Assembly: GCA_023052935.1 (NCBI GenBank)
Contig: CM041298.1
Coordinates: forward strand, 5,847,344 to 5,911,343
Reading direction: 5' to 3'
DNA from: Piezodorus guildinii
Lineage: Eukaryota > Arthropoda > Insecta > Hemiptera > Pentatomidae
DNA length: 64,000 bases
Shown: in pieces, positions 1 to 11,271 of the stretch
Position numbering within the stretch: the stretch's first letter is position 1
Layout: every line of letters begins with the position of its first letter
Program-made: the position numbers and the translations under genes
Notes under the pieces: generated by a model
What the model saw: only the letters and a program-made list of their open reading frames with translations
Databases searched by the model: none
Told to the model about the DNA's origin: nothing

Positions 1-378
1 AATCCTCCCATCGACGCTTCGGCCTACCTTTCGGACGCCTACCAGCCGGATCAGCAAATACCAACTTTCTCGGAATCCGCTCGTCATCGAGCCCAACAAC
101 TTTACTCGCCCATTTGAGTCTCCGCGATGCAATCAACTCAATTATATTAACAGGATGCAAGTTCCGCAATTCCGCGTTATGCAACCTTCTAAACTCTCCA
201 GTGGCCCCATCTCTCTTTGGACAAATATTTACGCAAACCTTATTTTCGAAAACCTTAAGCCGTTGTTCATCCTTTAAAGTAAGCGGCCACGTTTCACATC
301 CGTAAAGAACCGTGAAGAATAATAGTTTTATAAATTCTAATCTTTAAGTTTTTAGATAGAAGCCGCGAACTAAGTAAC

Positions 379-1195
379 TTAGCAACTGAATAATAACACG
401 CATTTCCTTACCTTTAACCGGGACTTTATTTCTTCCTGGATTTCATTTTTTCTAGTTATAATTGAACCTAAATACTTGAATTTCTCTACGTGTTCAAAAG
501 TATGACCTGATACATCAATATCACCAAGATCGACACCGTTTCTGCTACTAATCATATACTTCGTCTTATCGGTATTTAATTCGAGTCCTATTTCTTTACC
601 GGTTTTTATTAAGACACTTGTATTTAGTTGTATGGTTTCCGTGTCTTCACCTAGCAGTACCAGATCATCGGCATACCCCAAAACCGGAATCTTGTCACCC
701 ATATTTAAGCCTTTCTCGGTACACATCACCTTTTCTATGACATATTCTAAAGCTATATTAAATAACACAGGTGATAGGGAGTCACCCTGTTTCAAACCCG
801 ATCGAACCTCAAATCTCTCGGAGTAATTATGACCGATTCTAACTTTATGGAATGTTTCCGACAAACACATCTCTACTAGGTTTACTAACTTTCTAGGTAT
901 TCCCTGTTCAATCATGATGTTATATAGCTTCTGACGGTCTATTGAATCATAAGCCTTTTTAAAATCGATATAAAGTTGATGGACTACACCGTTGTATTCC
1001 AATTTTTTCTCTAATATTTGACGTAAGGAAAATATTTGGTCAATAGTCGAGCGATTCCGCCTAAAACCACATTGGTAATCTCCGATAATTTCCTCAGCGT
1101 ATTCCGTGATTCGACTAGTTAGAATTGACGAGAATATTTTATAGCATACTGGAAGAAGAGAGATCCCACGATAGTTGTTACAATTCCGACCTCGG
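379..1195 (-). pseudogene. RTE reverse transcriptase core
   Basis: The polymerase palm is recognisable. IDFKKAYDSID has the first catalytic aspartate, GLKQGDSLSPVLF is the conserved fingers/palm motif, and GYADDLVLLGED has the catalytic YADD. The longest open stretch with a conventional start covers 379-1002, but the same frame reads on upstream to about 1195 through CGFRRNRSTIDQIFSLRQILEKK. After ISSRNG..EHVEKFKYLGS the frame breaks near 386. The C-terminal tail (KDEQRLKVFENKVLRKIFG-like) lies out of frame at 1-378. Confidence 0.92.
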
Positions 1196-1930
1196 TCCTT
1201 TTTTGTGAATCGGAATAAGTATTGATTCTTTCCATTCTTCGGGCATTTTTTCAGTTTCCCAGATCTTTTTAACTAAAAAATGTATTTTGGAAACGCCCGC
1301 TTCTCCACACGCCTTGATTAATTCACTCGTGATATTATCATTTCCTGCGGCCTTATAACGTTTTAATTTTCCTATCGCCATTTCGACTTCCTCTTTACTC
1401 GGTGCGTCTATCCATGGTTCAGCGCTCTGATATTCAGAGAGAGGAGATTGATTATTATTTTCCGTATTTAAGATGCCGTCAAAGTGTTGTTTAAATTTAT
1501 TTAATATCTCAGAAGGATCCGCAATTATATTGTTATTTGCATCTTTAACCGCATTCAATAGAGGTTCAAATCTTTTACGCGATTTGTTTATACCTTTGTA
1601 CATCTCTCTTACGTTATTTTCGTTTCTGTGTTTTTCTATTTCTATTATTTTGCCTTTAAGATACTCTCTTTTCTTATTTTTTAAGAGTTTTGAAGTTTCA
1701 TTCTTTACTAACCGAAAATAAGCCACATTATTATCGCTTGGATTATTTAAGGAATTCAGTTTAGCGGTTTTTCTTTTTTCACACATATTTTGACAATCCC
1801 TGTCGAACCAAGGTTTGTTCTTTTTATTTTCGATTTTTCCAAGACATAAATTACCGACCTCTTTAATATTATCCCTGATCCCTTCCCATAGTTTGTTTAC
1901 ATCTTTGTGTTCCTCGTCTGAAGATTCCAA
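1178..1930 (-). pseudogene. RTE linker and start of reverse transcriptase
   Basis: This 250-residue open frame carries the region between endonuclease and polymerase (a WFDRDCQ-type motif near residue 42) and the start of the polymerase (KRYKAAGNDNITSELIK, then EEWKESILIPIHKKG). It ends prematurely at GPRSEL-stop. Reading one base over at the A-run near 1195 restores the expected NNYRGISLLP context. That places a one-base frameshift there. Confidence 0.85.
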
Positions 1931-2097
1931 AGCTTCGAACCGATTTTTTACTTCTATCGCGAATTGTTTTTCTGATTTCGAGGTTGTTCAATTTAATTAA
2001 ATCAAAATTCTCGGGACGAATTATAGTTCGGTGTTCTCTTTTTTGTATTTAGTTTTTGTCGAAGTTTCGCGATTACTAATTCATGATCAGAACCGCA

Positions 2098-2904
2098 TTA
2101 TGCACCCCGATACGATCTCACGTTAATTATGCTACTTTGCCATCTGTTCTGTATTAAAACATGATCGATTTGATTCCGTGTTTGTCCATCCGGCGATGTC
2201 CACGTATACTTATGAATATCCTTATGCTTAAATGTAGTACTTTTGATTACTAAGTTTTTCGAAATGGCAAAGTTTATTAGTCGGGTCCCATTATCATTAC
2301 TATATTCGTGCAAACTTTCTTTACCGATTGTAGGACGATATACTTCTTCCCTTCCAACCTTTGCGTTCGCGTCGCCTAGTATTATTTTAATGTAATTTCG
2401 CGGTAACTTATCGTAAACCGACTCTAGTTTATCATAAAATTCGCATTTTACTTCATCATCACTGTCTTCGGTGGGAGAATGAATGTTTATAAACGCGATT
2501 TTAAACCAACGCCCTTGAAATATAGCAACCGATATTCTTTCACTAAAGAACTGTACGTCCCGTAATTCGGAAAGAAATCTATTCCTAATCAGAAACCCGG
2601 TACCTAGACAATAATTAACGCTCCCTCCGTACCAAATAGTATACTTTCCTTCTGTTAACGAACCCTCCCCTGGCCAGCGAACCTCTTGTAATGCAACGAT
2701 ATCTAAATGGTACCCCTTAACTTCATTCGCGACCGACTTTATCCCACCTGCCGTATTTAAACTTCTAACGTTCCACGTCCCTATTGTTAGATCTCTAATT
2801 TTCATCTTGCGCCATGATTCCCCTGAAGCATTCCCCACCCGGAGACCCGAACGGGGGACTAGTTTACCTCCGGATAATGAGCGTTTTACCTCAGAGAAAT
2901 CCAT
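2098..2904 (-). pseudogene. RTE apurinic-like endonuclease domain
   Basis: This 268-residue open frame starts at the ATG at 2904. Endonuclease/exonuclease/phosphatase motifs are in order: GTWNVRSLN (about residues 42-50), the ALQEVRW metal-binding glutamate motif (about 70-78), GDANAKVG (about 180) and a C-terminal IDHVLI (about 253). In this family the domain nicks target DNA for target-primed reverse transcription. The frame ends at a stop where related sequence continues in the same frame (A-stop-CGSDHELV), so a nonsense change separates it from the rest of the polyprotein. The domain itself looks intact. Confidence 0.9.
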
Positions 2905-3115
2905 GACTTTTGGTGATATTTTGTGAACTAAAATATGTGAGTAGGGCGTTCGAACCTACGTCACACCCTCCAGCAAGCCTGGGGGCCGCTCTCATTGTTG
3001 GTCAGCGAGTCCATCGGACTTAGCCGGGAGGAGCTTCCGAGGAAATTCCACCGACCATCCCCACATCCGCCACCCGTGGGACGCTCCCCATACGCGGTAA
3101 TGAGATCCGCGCGAG

Positions 3116-3922
3116 GACTGTATATATTTAGTGAAAGTAAAAAAGTTATCATATATACAGAGTTGTGTAAGGTAATATAACATGACTATCTCACATCTAT
3201 AACATACGCTGTTTCCAATTTTACTGAAAATAATTATTTAAACATTTTTTAAACTCCAATTTTATTTCATTATTTTTTTTTTTTTATCCGTTATTTTTAT
3301 ATCCGCACCTGTCGCTCAGCCCGTGACAATAAGCGGCATTTCATATTTCTTAAAGTTTTTTTTATCAACCGAGATAAGTAAAAGTCACACCCGCACCAGA
3401 TTTTTTACTCTAGGAAGAATAATTATTAATGCATAAATAATTTTTCTTTCCATATAATCTACTCTTACAACTTTTATGTCAAAATAACTATTACCTAGGA
3501 TACTAGGTGTAAGATAATCAATCAATTTTTTTTTTTGTGTTGATCAATTACGATTTATTGGAAATAGTTTAGATGTAGTTTATCGTAAGAGCAATTTAAG
3601 AAAAAAATAAATTGATGGGAGAGCTACATAGAAAAACGTACTAATCATTTAAACTCATTTTCTTTACTGACCTTCAACACATCATTTCTTCAGCTACCCT
3701 TCCCTCCTCTCCTTCCCCCAGAGATTTCTAACAAATCCAATTAATAATTTAGCTATAAACGTATAAATGAATATATATATTCATTTTTTGTTGTTTTCTT
3801 CTTTAACGAGATCCATCTACCAAATTTTTAAAATAATTTATCCGGGTATATTATATCAGAAAATGGACTTCAATCCTTAATGTAGGTAAACTGGTGTTTA
3901 GATTAGATATACCGAATCGTAA
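3116..3922. other. Non-genic AT-rich stretch with a short FX end
   Basis: No gene was recognised. The only identifiable piece is the GTAAAAGTC...GCACCAGATTTTTTACT end of the abundant FX repeat at about 3370-3405 (minus orientation). The rest is poly-T/poly-A rich sequence. Confidence 0.6.
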
Positions 3923-3935
3923 TAAATTATACAAA

Positions 3936-4492
3936 TAATAATAATAATAATAGGCATACCGAACCTGAAGGTTCGATGCCGATACCACCAAAGTCCGCCT
4001 AAACAGACTCGTCCAATGTTCACCGTTCAATCCCAAGCCCCCGAGATCAGCCTTAACGCAATCCTCTCATCGACGCTTCGGCCTGCCTTTCGGACGCCTA
4101 CCAGTCGGTTCAGCGAGTACCAACTTTTTTGGATTCCGTTCCTCACCGAGCCCAAAGACTTTACTCGCCTATTTGAGTCTCCGCGATGCTATCAACTCAA
4201 TTATATTCACAGGGTACAAGTTCCGCAATTCCGCGTTGTGCAACCTTCTAAACTACCCAGTGGCCTCATCTCTCTTCGGACCAAATATTTTACGCAGTAC
4301 CTTATTTTCGAAAATCTTAAGCCGTTGTTCATCCTTCAAAGTAAGCGGCCACATTTCACACCCGTTAAGGACCGTCGGAAGAATAATAGTTTTATTAATT
4401 CTAACCTTTAAGTTATTAGACAGAAGCCGCGAGCTAAGTAACTTAGCAACTGAATAATAACACGCATTGCCCACCTTTAACCGGGACTTTAT
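3936..4492 (-). mobile_element. RTE copy 2 (5'-truncated)
   Basis: This is the 3'-terminal 0.55 kb of the RTE element, starting at the left with its (TAA)n tail and GAACCTGAAGGTTCGATGCC 3' end. A 13-bp duplication, TAAATTATACAAA, flanks it (3923-3935 and 4493-4505). That marks a complete 5'-truncated insertion. The C-terminal LRKIFGPKRDEATG segment is readable but interrupted. Confidence 0.93.
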
Positions 4493-4532
4493 TAAATTAT
4501 ACAAAAATAAACTTAAAATGTTGTCTACAAAT

Positions 4533-4912
4533 GAGACGTTGATTTCCAAAAGGTACTAAAGGACATTTTTTACGAAATTGATTTTTTACATATTTGTATT
4601 CTCATCATTTAGCTTTATCTAAATCTTCTATTTGATGTCATCTAATGAATTCTCAAGGCCTTAAAAAACGCGATTAAGAAATGCGGTCATTTTCTAAAGT
4701 ACTAATTACACATTTATTTTCGTTCCAAATCATTCTAAAAAATTCATTTCATTACTTTAATATGATGTTATTATTATAGTAAAAAAATAATTCTAAATTT
4801 TAAGGCGAAAAGACCCAAATTAGCTAGTTTAATAATATAGCATTAAGAGATTTTCGCGCTTCCTGTAAAATTTCCTAGAATGGATATAGTACCTTTTGGA
4901 AATCAACGTCTC
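4533..4912. mobile_element. MITE family MT, copy 1
   Basis: A 380-bp non-coding element has terminal inverted repeats GAGACGTTGATTTCCAAAAG at the left and the exact reverse complement at the right. Related copies are at 26269-26652 (opposite orientation), 17241-18477 (interrupted by RTE) and 57106-57343 (half). No transposase is encoded, so this is a non-autonomous DNA transposon of unassigned superfamily. Confidence 0.88.
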
Positions 4913-5418
4913 AAATGTTGAAATGTTGATTATTAAATTTTAAAAATGGCAATGTTCTTTGTTAAAGACGAAAATTGATAATAGAAAAAGATAACAGTTG
5001 TTAAGATATATATTGATGGCCTCATGAATCGAGTGAAATATTTAAACAATATTATACTTTTTTTTACTTTTATTTACCTATAAACGAAAATGTCTTTCCT
5101 TATTGATAAATTCCGAAGTGCTGGAAGTCACCATCTAAGATTTAATTCTCTTAAGAGAAGGTCTATTTACATGTATGTATTGATTTGATTCTTTAAATTT
5201 ACATACATAAATTTACTATACATATATATATATAATGCATACTATGCATAGACTTTAGTCCATCTGCAGATGTACATGTATGTATATAAAGTAAAATAAA
5301 AAATATAAATAAATATATTGTATATGTATAAAAATAATGACTATTATTTACGTTGGTTTTGCTGTATTATAGGAAATATAGTGCCTAATAGAAGAAGCAG
5401 AAAGAGAGATATACTTAT

Positions 5419-5483
<65 letters not shown>

Positions 5484-5499
5484 ATATAATAATAATAAT
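4913..5499. other. Non-genic stretch with TA microsatellite
   Basis: No coding signal was recognised. A (TA)n tract occupies about 5418-5480. Open frames over it are tyrosine/isoleucine repeats produced by the microsatellite and are not genes. Confidence 0.6.
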
Positions 5500-6310
5500 C
5501 TTCACCCCCCAACAATCCCAGAGCTCTGCACAGACCTTGGTGGTAAATTTTAGCAACGTTATTATGCCTCATTAAATAGTCCGTCCCTGCCAAAGTTTCA
5601 GACAACAACCATTTGTTACATGCTGAATAGACTCGTGGGTCTTGGAGCAAAGGCGACATTTATCTGTTATCATATTTTCCTTCATTATATGCCTCCTGTA
5701 TGCTCTCGTTGCAACAACTTGGTCCTGTATAGCAAGAACAAAACCCTCTGTCTCGCCAAACAGTTGACCCATCCTCAACCAATCGACCAAGAGCTCACTG
5801 TCAATATCAGGCGAATTCAGTTGATAGTAAAACCTTCCATGCAATTCTTTCTCTTTCCAAACTGATTTATAGTGATCCGCATTTTTTATTTCATGCAGCA
5901 TGGGGTCTTTGAGATTAAGTGCTGTGAATTCCTCATCCAAATTTCGCATCATGTTGATGATTGAAGATGGGCATGTCAGAAAATACTGCTTCATGGAATT
6001 TTCTTGTTTTCGGCACAGATCTTCAATTGAGATAAGCCCACGACCACCTTCTTTTCGTTTTAGATAAAGCCTATTCACAGAGGCTTTTGGGTGATGAATT
6101 TTAGCGTCTGTCATCATTGTACGCACTAGCCGGTCCATTTCTTGTAGTTTGGTAGTTGACCATTTTATTATACCAAAACTATAAGCTACTAGTGGTATTG
6201 CCCAAGTATTAATGGCATGGATTTTATTTTTGCCATTCAGATGACTTCTAAGGATCTGCTGCAGCCTTTTCTTGAACGTAAAAGTTATTTCGCAGATCAC
6301 CTCTTTCTTG
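5500..6310 (-). pseudogene. R2/R4-like (RLE-class) retrotransposon C-terminal fragment
   Basis: A 242-residue minus-strand frame (6300 to 5572) contains a polymerase-thumb region ([19 protein letters not shown], then [13 protein letters not shown]) typical of site-specific or RLE-type non-LTR elements such as R2, R4 and Dong. It ends in a CCHC finger ([18 protein letters not shown], about residues 215-232, spacing C-X2-C-X8-H-X4-C). The YADD-bearing palm and most of the endonuclease are absent, so only the middle of the protein survives. AAT-rich sequence lies on its left. Confidence 0.8.
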
Positions 6311-6349
6311 GGTATCTTAATAGCTTGCTTAATGCCCAGATAAACATAA

Positions 6350-7040
6350 TAATAATAAAAAATCTTTATTTATACTGGGACTAGTCCCTTTAGAATAACA
6401 ACAGGAAAATATTATAAAAACTTCAAGGTCTTAGAGTATATAAAAGGAATACAAAGAAACAATAGAAATTACAAACAATGGATTAAAAAGCAGTCTTAAA
6501 TAATAATATTGAAAATTAAACTAGATAATAAGCATAATAAGAAATATGTACTTATATATAATTTTCATTAAAAAAGCATTTCAGTGTTTTTTGTTTTTTA
6601 ACAATATACTAATAATATAATAAGTGCAAAACACCAGAGAACATAAAATATAATAGGTATAAAATATAATATAAACGTTTCTATCTGTTTTGTTATTAAT
6701 TTTAATTGAAATTAGAAAACTAATTAGGATTCTTCGGAAATTGGAGAGACAGGAGATGATTGAACAGGCGAGATTTGAATGTCGGAAGAGTGTTGGAGTC
6801 ACGGATATAAGGAGGAATAGAGTTCCATAAGGATGAAGATCGAATTAGGAAAGATCTGTCGAAAGCTGCAGTTCGAAGGGGCGTTATGTACATGTCCGAA
6901 GGCCGTGAGCGAGTGTGGCGAGAGTGGACTGAGGTTTGAATAGAAACACATCTGTTATGTAAGACGGACGGCGGGATTGGAGAACTTGGAAGAGAAAGGA
7001 AGCCAGGAGGTACTTACAACGGTAAGAGGGGTAAAGCCAC
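6350..7040 (-). mobile_element. CR1/L2-like non-LTR retrotransposon 3' end
   Basis: On the minus strand a frame ending at 6720 reads RTAAFDRSFLIRSSSLWNSIP, then PTFKSRLFNHLL. This is the characteristic RxxSFxxRxxxLWNSLP tail of CR1/L2/Rex-type polymerases. It is followed by about 370 bp of 3' untranslated region. The element ends at about 6350 with the hairpin GGGACTAGTCCC, AATAAAG and a (TTA)n tail. It is strongly 5'-truncated, and upstream of about 7040 FX begins. Confidence 0.75.
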
Positions 7041-7692
7041 TTCAACTCTTCGTAGAAGCGGGTATATGAATATATAGTAAAGGAAAGTATTGTCATCGCG
7101 AAAATTGTTGAATTTCGGTTTTCAATGGAAATACACGTTTCAGGGTCCCCTGAGTCCAAATAACCAAGTCCCGCAAAAAGGTCTGTGTGTGTGTGTATGA
7201 TGAGTCTACACAAAAACGAAAAGTCCTATGAAACTGAAATTTAATAGTTAAGACAACTATATAACCAGCTATGATACAACAACTTTTTTATTAAAATCAG
7301 CTAACCAGAAGAGCCACTTTATCCTATATGGAAAATTCAGGGAATCTTAATGTATTTTTACATATAAACTTTCAGGAAAGAATGCTTTAAACAATAGAAA
7401 AACCATACCAAAACTCGTGTCGTGGTTAAGGAGTTATACTATGAAATTTCAGTTTTACAAACAGACATTTTGCTCGCCTTGGTCATTTGAACTACATAGA
7501 CTTTTTTTTTAGTAATTTTCTCAAAAACAGCTGTAACTATTTTAATTCATTTCGATGTAAACTTTAATGGGCTTTAATATGATGTAGGGGTTAAATGACG
7601 ATAGTTTAAATTTTCTTCCTCTAAAGTATCTTTAATTTTGTATATTTTATAAAACTGACCATCATCTGATTAGCATGGCTAAAGAACAACTA

Positions 7693-8474
7693 CATAATAT
7701 TTTTGAGGCTGGTGTTCTTCAAGGCAGCGTCTTGGGACCCGTCCTCTACATCCTCTACACCGCCGATATTCCTACCGATCCCGATACCTTCCTGGCAACA
7801 TTTGCTGATGATACCGCCATTTTATCATCCTATTCCAATCCTGAAGCAGCATCGCTTAATTTACAAATGCACTTTTCCCTTGTCGAAGATTGGTGTAACG
7901 CTTGGCGTATTAAGGAAAACAAGTGCTCACACGTCACATTCACTCTTCGACGCTAATCCTGTCCAACGATTTATTTCAATTCCCTACCGCTTCCTTCCTC
8001 TGACACAGTCCGGTATCTTGGCTTTTTACTAGACAAAAGACTGACGTGGAACACACACACAAGACTTAAAAGAAAAGAACTCAACCGCAGATTCGGCCAG
8101 TTACACAGACTACTAAAATCTCATCTTACAGTTGACAACAAATTACTAATATACAAGACAGTACTGAAACCAATATGGGCTCACGGACTTGAACTGTGGG
8201 GGACAGCTAAACATTCTAACATCAAACGCATCCAATCCTTCCAATCCAAAGTCCTCCGAACAATAATTAATGCTCCTTATTACGTTACCAACTCTACCCT
8301 ACACCACGACCTTAAAATTCCGTTTATTTTAGACCTGGTACCATCCGAATTTTCCGATTTCATCAGAAACTTATTCATCATCCTAACCCTCTAGCACAAT
8401 CCCTATTCAGTACCACCCATCCCTACCATCCTCCTCGAAGATTGAAACGGCAGTGGCCGCGAGACGTATTGTAA
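7693..8474 (+). pseudogene. Jockey reverse transcriptase fragment
   Basis: The frame reads VLQGSVLGPVLYILYTADIP and then the catalytic FADD (LATFADDTAIL), both typical of Jockey-clade polymerases. A stop after HVTFTLRR (about 7956) is followed by related sequence in another frame (LLDKRLTWN, LYKTVLKPIWAHGLELWG, then the usual C-terminal RRLKRQWPRDVL ending at 8474). The apparent first six residues before 7693 come from flanking FX and the TSD. They are not part of the element. Confidence 0.9.
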
Positions 8475-8990
8475 ACGTTTAAATTGGAGTTCTGACACAG
8501 GTCAGATCCTCCACTCATGTAATGTATGTTTGTGGCTATTGTGCCCTAGTCCGGCCTCCACTGAGTGAGACCGAGGGGGAGTGTCTAGGATCTCTTGGAT
8601 TCTGCTTTTTCCTCCACAAATGGAGGGAAAAGCCCAGTCTGGGGTCCCTATAGCACTTGTATATTGTATGTTGGTTTGAATGATATTAGTTTATTTGCAA
8701 ACTTTTATTTATCTCAATTATAGGTTAATGTTTTGATTTGTTTTGTTTTTATATATATTATTATTTAATTCTATATATATCATTTATTTGTATTTATCTC
8801 AATTATAGGTTGTTGTTTGTTTTCTTATTTTGTATACATATATATTATATTTTATTTAATTTGACTTTATCATTGTATACAGTATATATATTGTGTGAAT
8901 GGGATCTTATATCACTATTACTAATGTTCATATAGTAACAAATTGTAATATATCTCAATAAATAAATAAAAAAAAAAAAAAAAAAAAAAA
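7693..8990 (+). mobile_element. Jockey-like non-LTR retrotransposon, 5'-truncated insertion in FX
   Basis: The insertion is flanked by a 12-bp target-site duplication, AAAGAACAACTA (7681-7692 and 8991-9002), and ends in a pure A-run (8969-8990) after AATAAATAAATAAA. It contains the last part of the reverse transcriptase ORF and about 500 bp of 3' UTR. FX sequence continues on both sides, which fixes the insertion boundaries. Confidence 0.92.
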
Positions 8991-9439
8991 AAAGAACAAC
9001 TAAAATTGAAACGAACAAGTTGAACGAAATTGATAATAAACTAAAGAAGAAAAGAGCAAAATATTTTTGTATTTGGAAAGCTAAATATTATACATAATAT
9101 TGTAAAATTTAACGGTAAGTGCTGAAAAGGCGATGAAAACAAACTGATTGTGGTAGATAATAGTATAATAGATTATTTAATGAAACATATGTTTCTATTA
9201 AACCTCTATGTAAATAATTCTTTAAAAATTTATTTTCGTTTATAAATGTGTTTAAAAATTCTATTTTTTTTATTAATCATGGACTTAAGTAAAAGTCGTG
9301 TGTTGCGCACATCAGATTTTTAATTTTAGTTATCATAGCTGATTCTTTTTCTCTGAACTATAAATCTGAAAGAGAGTAAGTCTATAGGAATTTTCTTCAC
9401 TCTATCAATATATTCATTTTCATTTTTATATTATTTTTA

Positions 9440-9955
9440 GATTTGGAATTGAAATTAAAATGTTACATTAAATAATGCAATTACTACTGATAGATAAATA
9501 CTGAAGTTAATATTTGACGTACAAGGGAATATTTTCCCGGTGCTCTAATGTTGATGAGTCATACTATTTCCCTTGAATGCCGATGACGGTCAATCCGCAC
9601 TACTTTAATGTATTGCTGACTAGAAGGCTGATTGAATTGAAGGGGCTGGTTCTCCCATATATATACAATGCTATTACTTCATTACTTCATAACCAATTCG
9701 GATTGATTGACTACATTATAATTACTATCATTTATTATTATATAAAGGTAATAAATACAGTAATACAAATATTTTTATAATCATAGTAAATGATTTTTCG
9801 TATATTGTTAAGCAATAAAGACATGTTATAATTAGCAAGGTTTAACAATATTACGTTAAAGAATAAAAAAAATACATACATTTTTAAAATAGTTTTAAGT
9901 GAAAATAATAGTTAAATAATAATTTTTTGATCAGTCCGTATGTCAATAAGTCTTT
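9440..9955 (+). repeat. Repeat Y, copy 1
   Basis: This segment (for example TTCCCTTGAATGCCGATGAC, then GGGGCTGGTTCTCCCATATA, and ending TTTTGATCAGTCCGTATGT) recurs in reverse orientation at about 22955-23930. No coding capacity was recognised. Confidence 0.75.
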
Positions 9956-9964
9956 TGTATTTTA

Positions 9965-10257
9965 TTATTTTATTTATTTTTTAACGTCATGATTATCTTA
10001 AATAGGACTTAAATGCGGATAGTTTCAACAACGATTTTTATAGAGTAAAATTACAATCTGTCCCAATTTGGACATCAATAGTAGTGGTGAAAGATATCAT
10101 ACATACTACATTCATACACTATTTACACGGCATAAAATTACAATAAAATATATATACAATAATGAATCAATACAATGAAGTCAAGAAATCACTCATACCT
10201 ATACACACACTCATACATACATCACATTGAGTGGGGAATCTAGCCCGTGCTAGAACT

Positions 10258-10309
<52 letters not shown>

Positions 10310-10690
10310 TTTACAAAAGATCACAGGGCCACTGCTGTTTCAACCTTCTAGATGGGTTGTATGGATGAGTGGAGCTGAATAGGGATTGAGCTACAGTATT
10401 AGGATGATGAATGAGGTTCTGGTGGAATTTAGATGGGATTAGGTCTGAAAAAAATGGAACATTAAGGATGTGGTGCAAGGTATAGTTGGAGACATAATAA
10501 GGATCATTTACTGTTGTACGGAGGACTTTGGATTGAAAGGATTGAATGCGTTTGATGTTAGAACGTTTAGTTGTCCCCCACAGTTCAAGTCCGTAGGTCC
10601 AGATAGCCTTCAGTATTGTCTTGTAGATTAATAATTTGTTGTCAACTGTAAGTTCAGATTTTCTGTTAGTTGTCGGTATAATTGTCCGAC
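9965..10690 (-). mobile_element. Jockey-like 3' half, minus orientation
   Basis: Translating the minus strand from 10690 gives the Jockey C-terminal region (polymerase tail with YKTILKAIWTYGLELWGTTK-like sequence), ending in RRLKQQWPCDLL near 10330. The 3' UTR extends to an A/T-rich tail near 9965. A (TA)n tract (about 10261-10303) has expanded inside the UTR. The 5' end is truncated at about 10690. Confidence 0.8.
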
Positions 10691-11270
10691 TCGAGTTCTG
10701 TCGATATATTTGTAGATTTTATAAAAAAAAAAAAAATTGGTTATTATACTAATTGTATTTCTAATATTCTTAAATTATGTTTATTTAATTAATATATTTC
10801 TTTTTTCTTGATATAAATAATGTATTAATAAAGATATAAAGAGAATGGCCGGAGCTCGACCTATATTTAGAGCTGGTTCCATTGAGTGGAGTGCTTCCTG
10901 TGGGTTTCTGGGTAACTGGGCGTCACCTGTTCCCGGGCCTCCATTCATGAATACACCAGAAACAGCTGATAAGGGCTTGTTTTTGCTGGAAGCGATTTGC
11001 TTAGAGGATAGACGGTATACATTACGTTTTAACCTATTGCGGAGGTTAGTTATTATTAACATTTTTCAATAAATTGACATGAATTTAACAAATATTTAAA
11101 GAAAGTCATTACTTACATATTTTAGATAGTAAAAATATATAGAAACAATAATTCCCCTTACTATATATTTCATATATGTATAACAGTATGAATTTAATAT
11201 ATGTAGATAGCATTAGTGCGAATACGAAAATTCAGTAAGACAATAACATTATTTTATTTTATTATTATTA
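10691..11270. other. Unrecognised intergenic sequence
   Basis: It contains a GC-richer block at about 10845-11060. That block can be read as a 75-residue plus frame or a 93-residue minus frame, but neither resembles a known family and there is no start context, repeat or domain support. The flanks are AT-rich. Confidence 0.5.
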
Positions 11271-11271
11271 T

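Larger units (their letters stand above)
1..3115 (-). mobile_element. RTE-type non-LTR retrotransposon, copy 1 (nearly full length, decayed)
   Basis: The element runs right to left. It has a 5' leader at about 2905-3115, an AP-type endonuclease (2098-2904), a linker, a reverse transcriptase (about 379-1195) and a C-terminal tail that continues past the window start. Position 1 aligns with sequence about 115 bp from the 3' end of the other copies, so little is missing. The layout matches the RTE clade (proteins often mis-named craniofacial development protein 2). It is inactive: there is a stop just after the endonuclease ORF (near 2098), frameshifts near 1950-2050 and in an A-run near 1195, and another break near 386. 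Confidence 0.93.
7058..9333 (-). repeat. FX repeat, copy split by a Jockey insertion
   Basis: FX is an unclassified, highly copied repeat of about 0.8-0.9 kb. Read from the plus strand in this orientation it starts with TATATAGTAAGGGAAAGTATTGTGATCG-like sequence and has an internal GGTCTGTGTGTGTGTG tract. It ends with AAGTGAAAGTCGTGTGTTG and GCACCAGATTTTT. Here the two halves are 7058-7692 and 8991-9333. No protein is encoded. The copy is interrupted by the retrotransposon described next. Confidence 0.8.

Noticed and set aside
2992..3183. Small ORFs on both strands at the RTE 5' end
   Set aside because: They overlap the 5' leader of RTE copy 1 and have no independent support.
5318..5659. Overlapping open frames of tyrosine/isoleucine repeats
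   Set aside because: They are translations of the (TA)n tract at 5418-5480. The same applies at 16035-16223, 36500-36625 and 58948-59188.
10781..11072. Frames of 75 and 93 residues on opposite strands
   Set aside because: Neither resembles a known protein, and both arise from the same GC-rich block, so at most one could be real.
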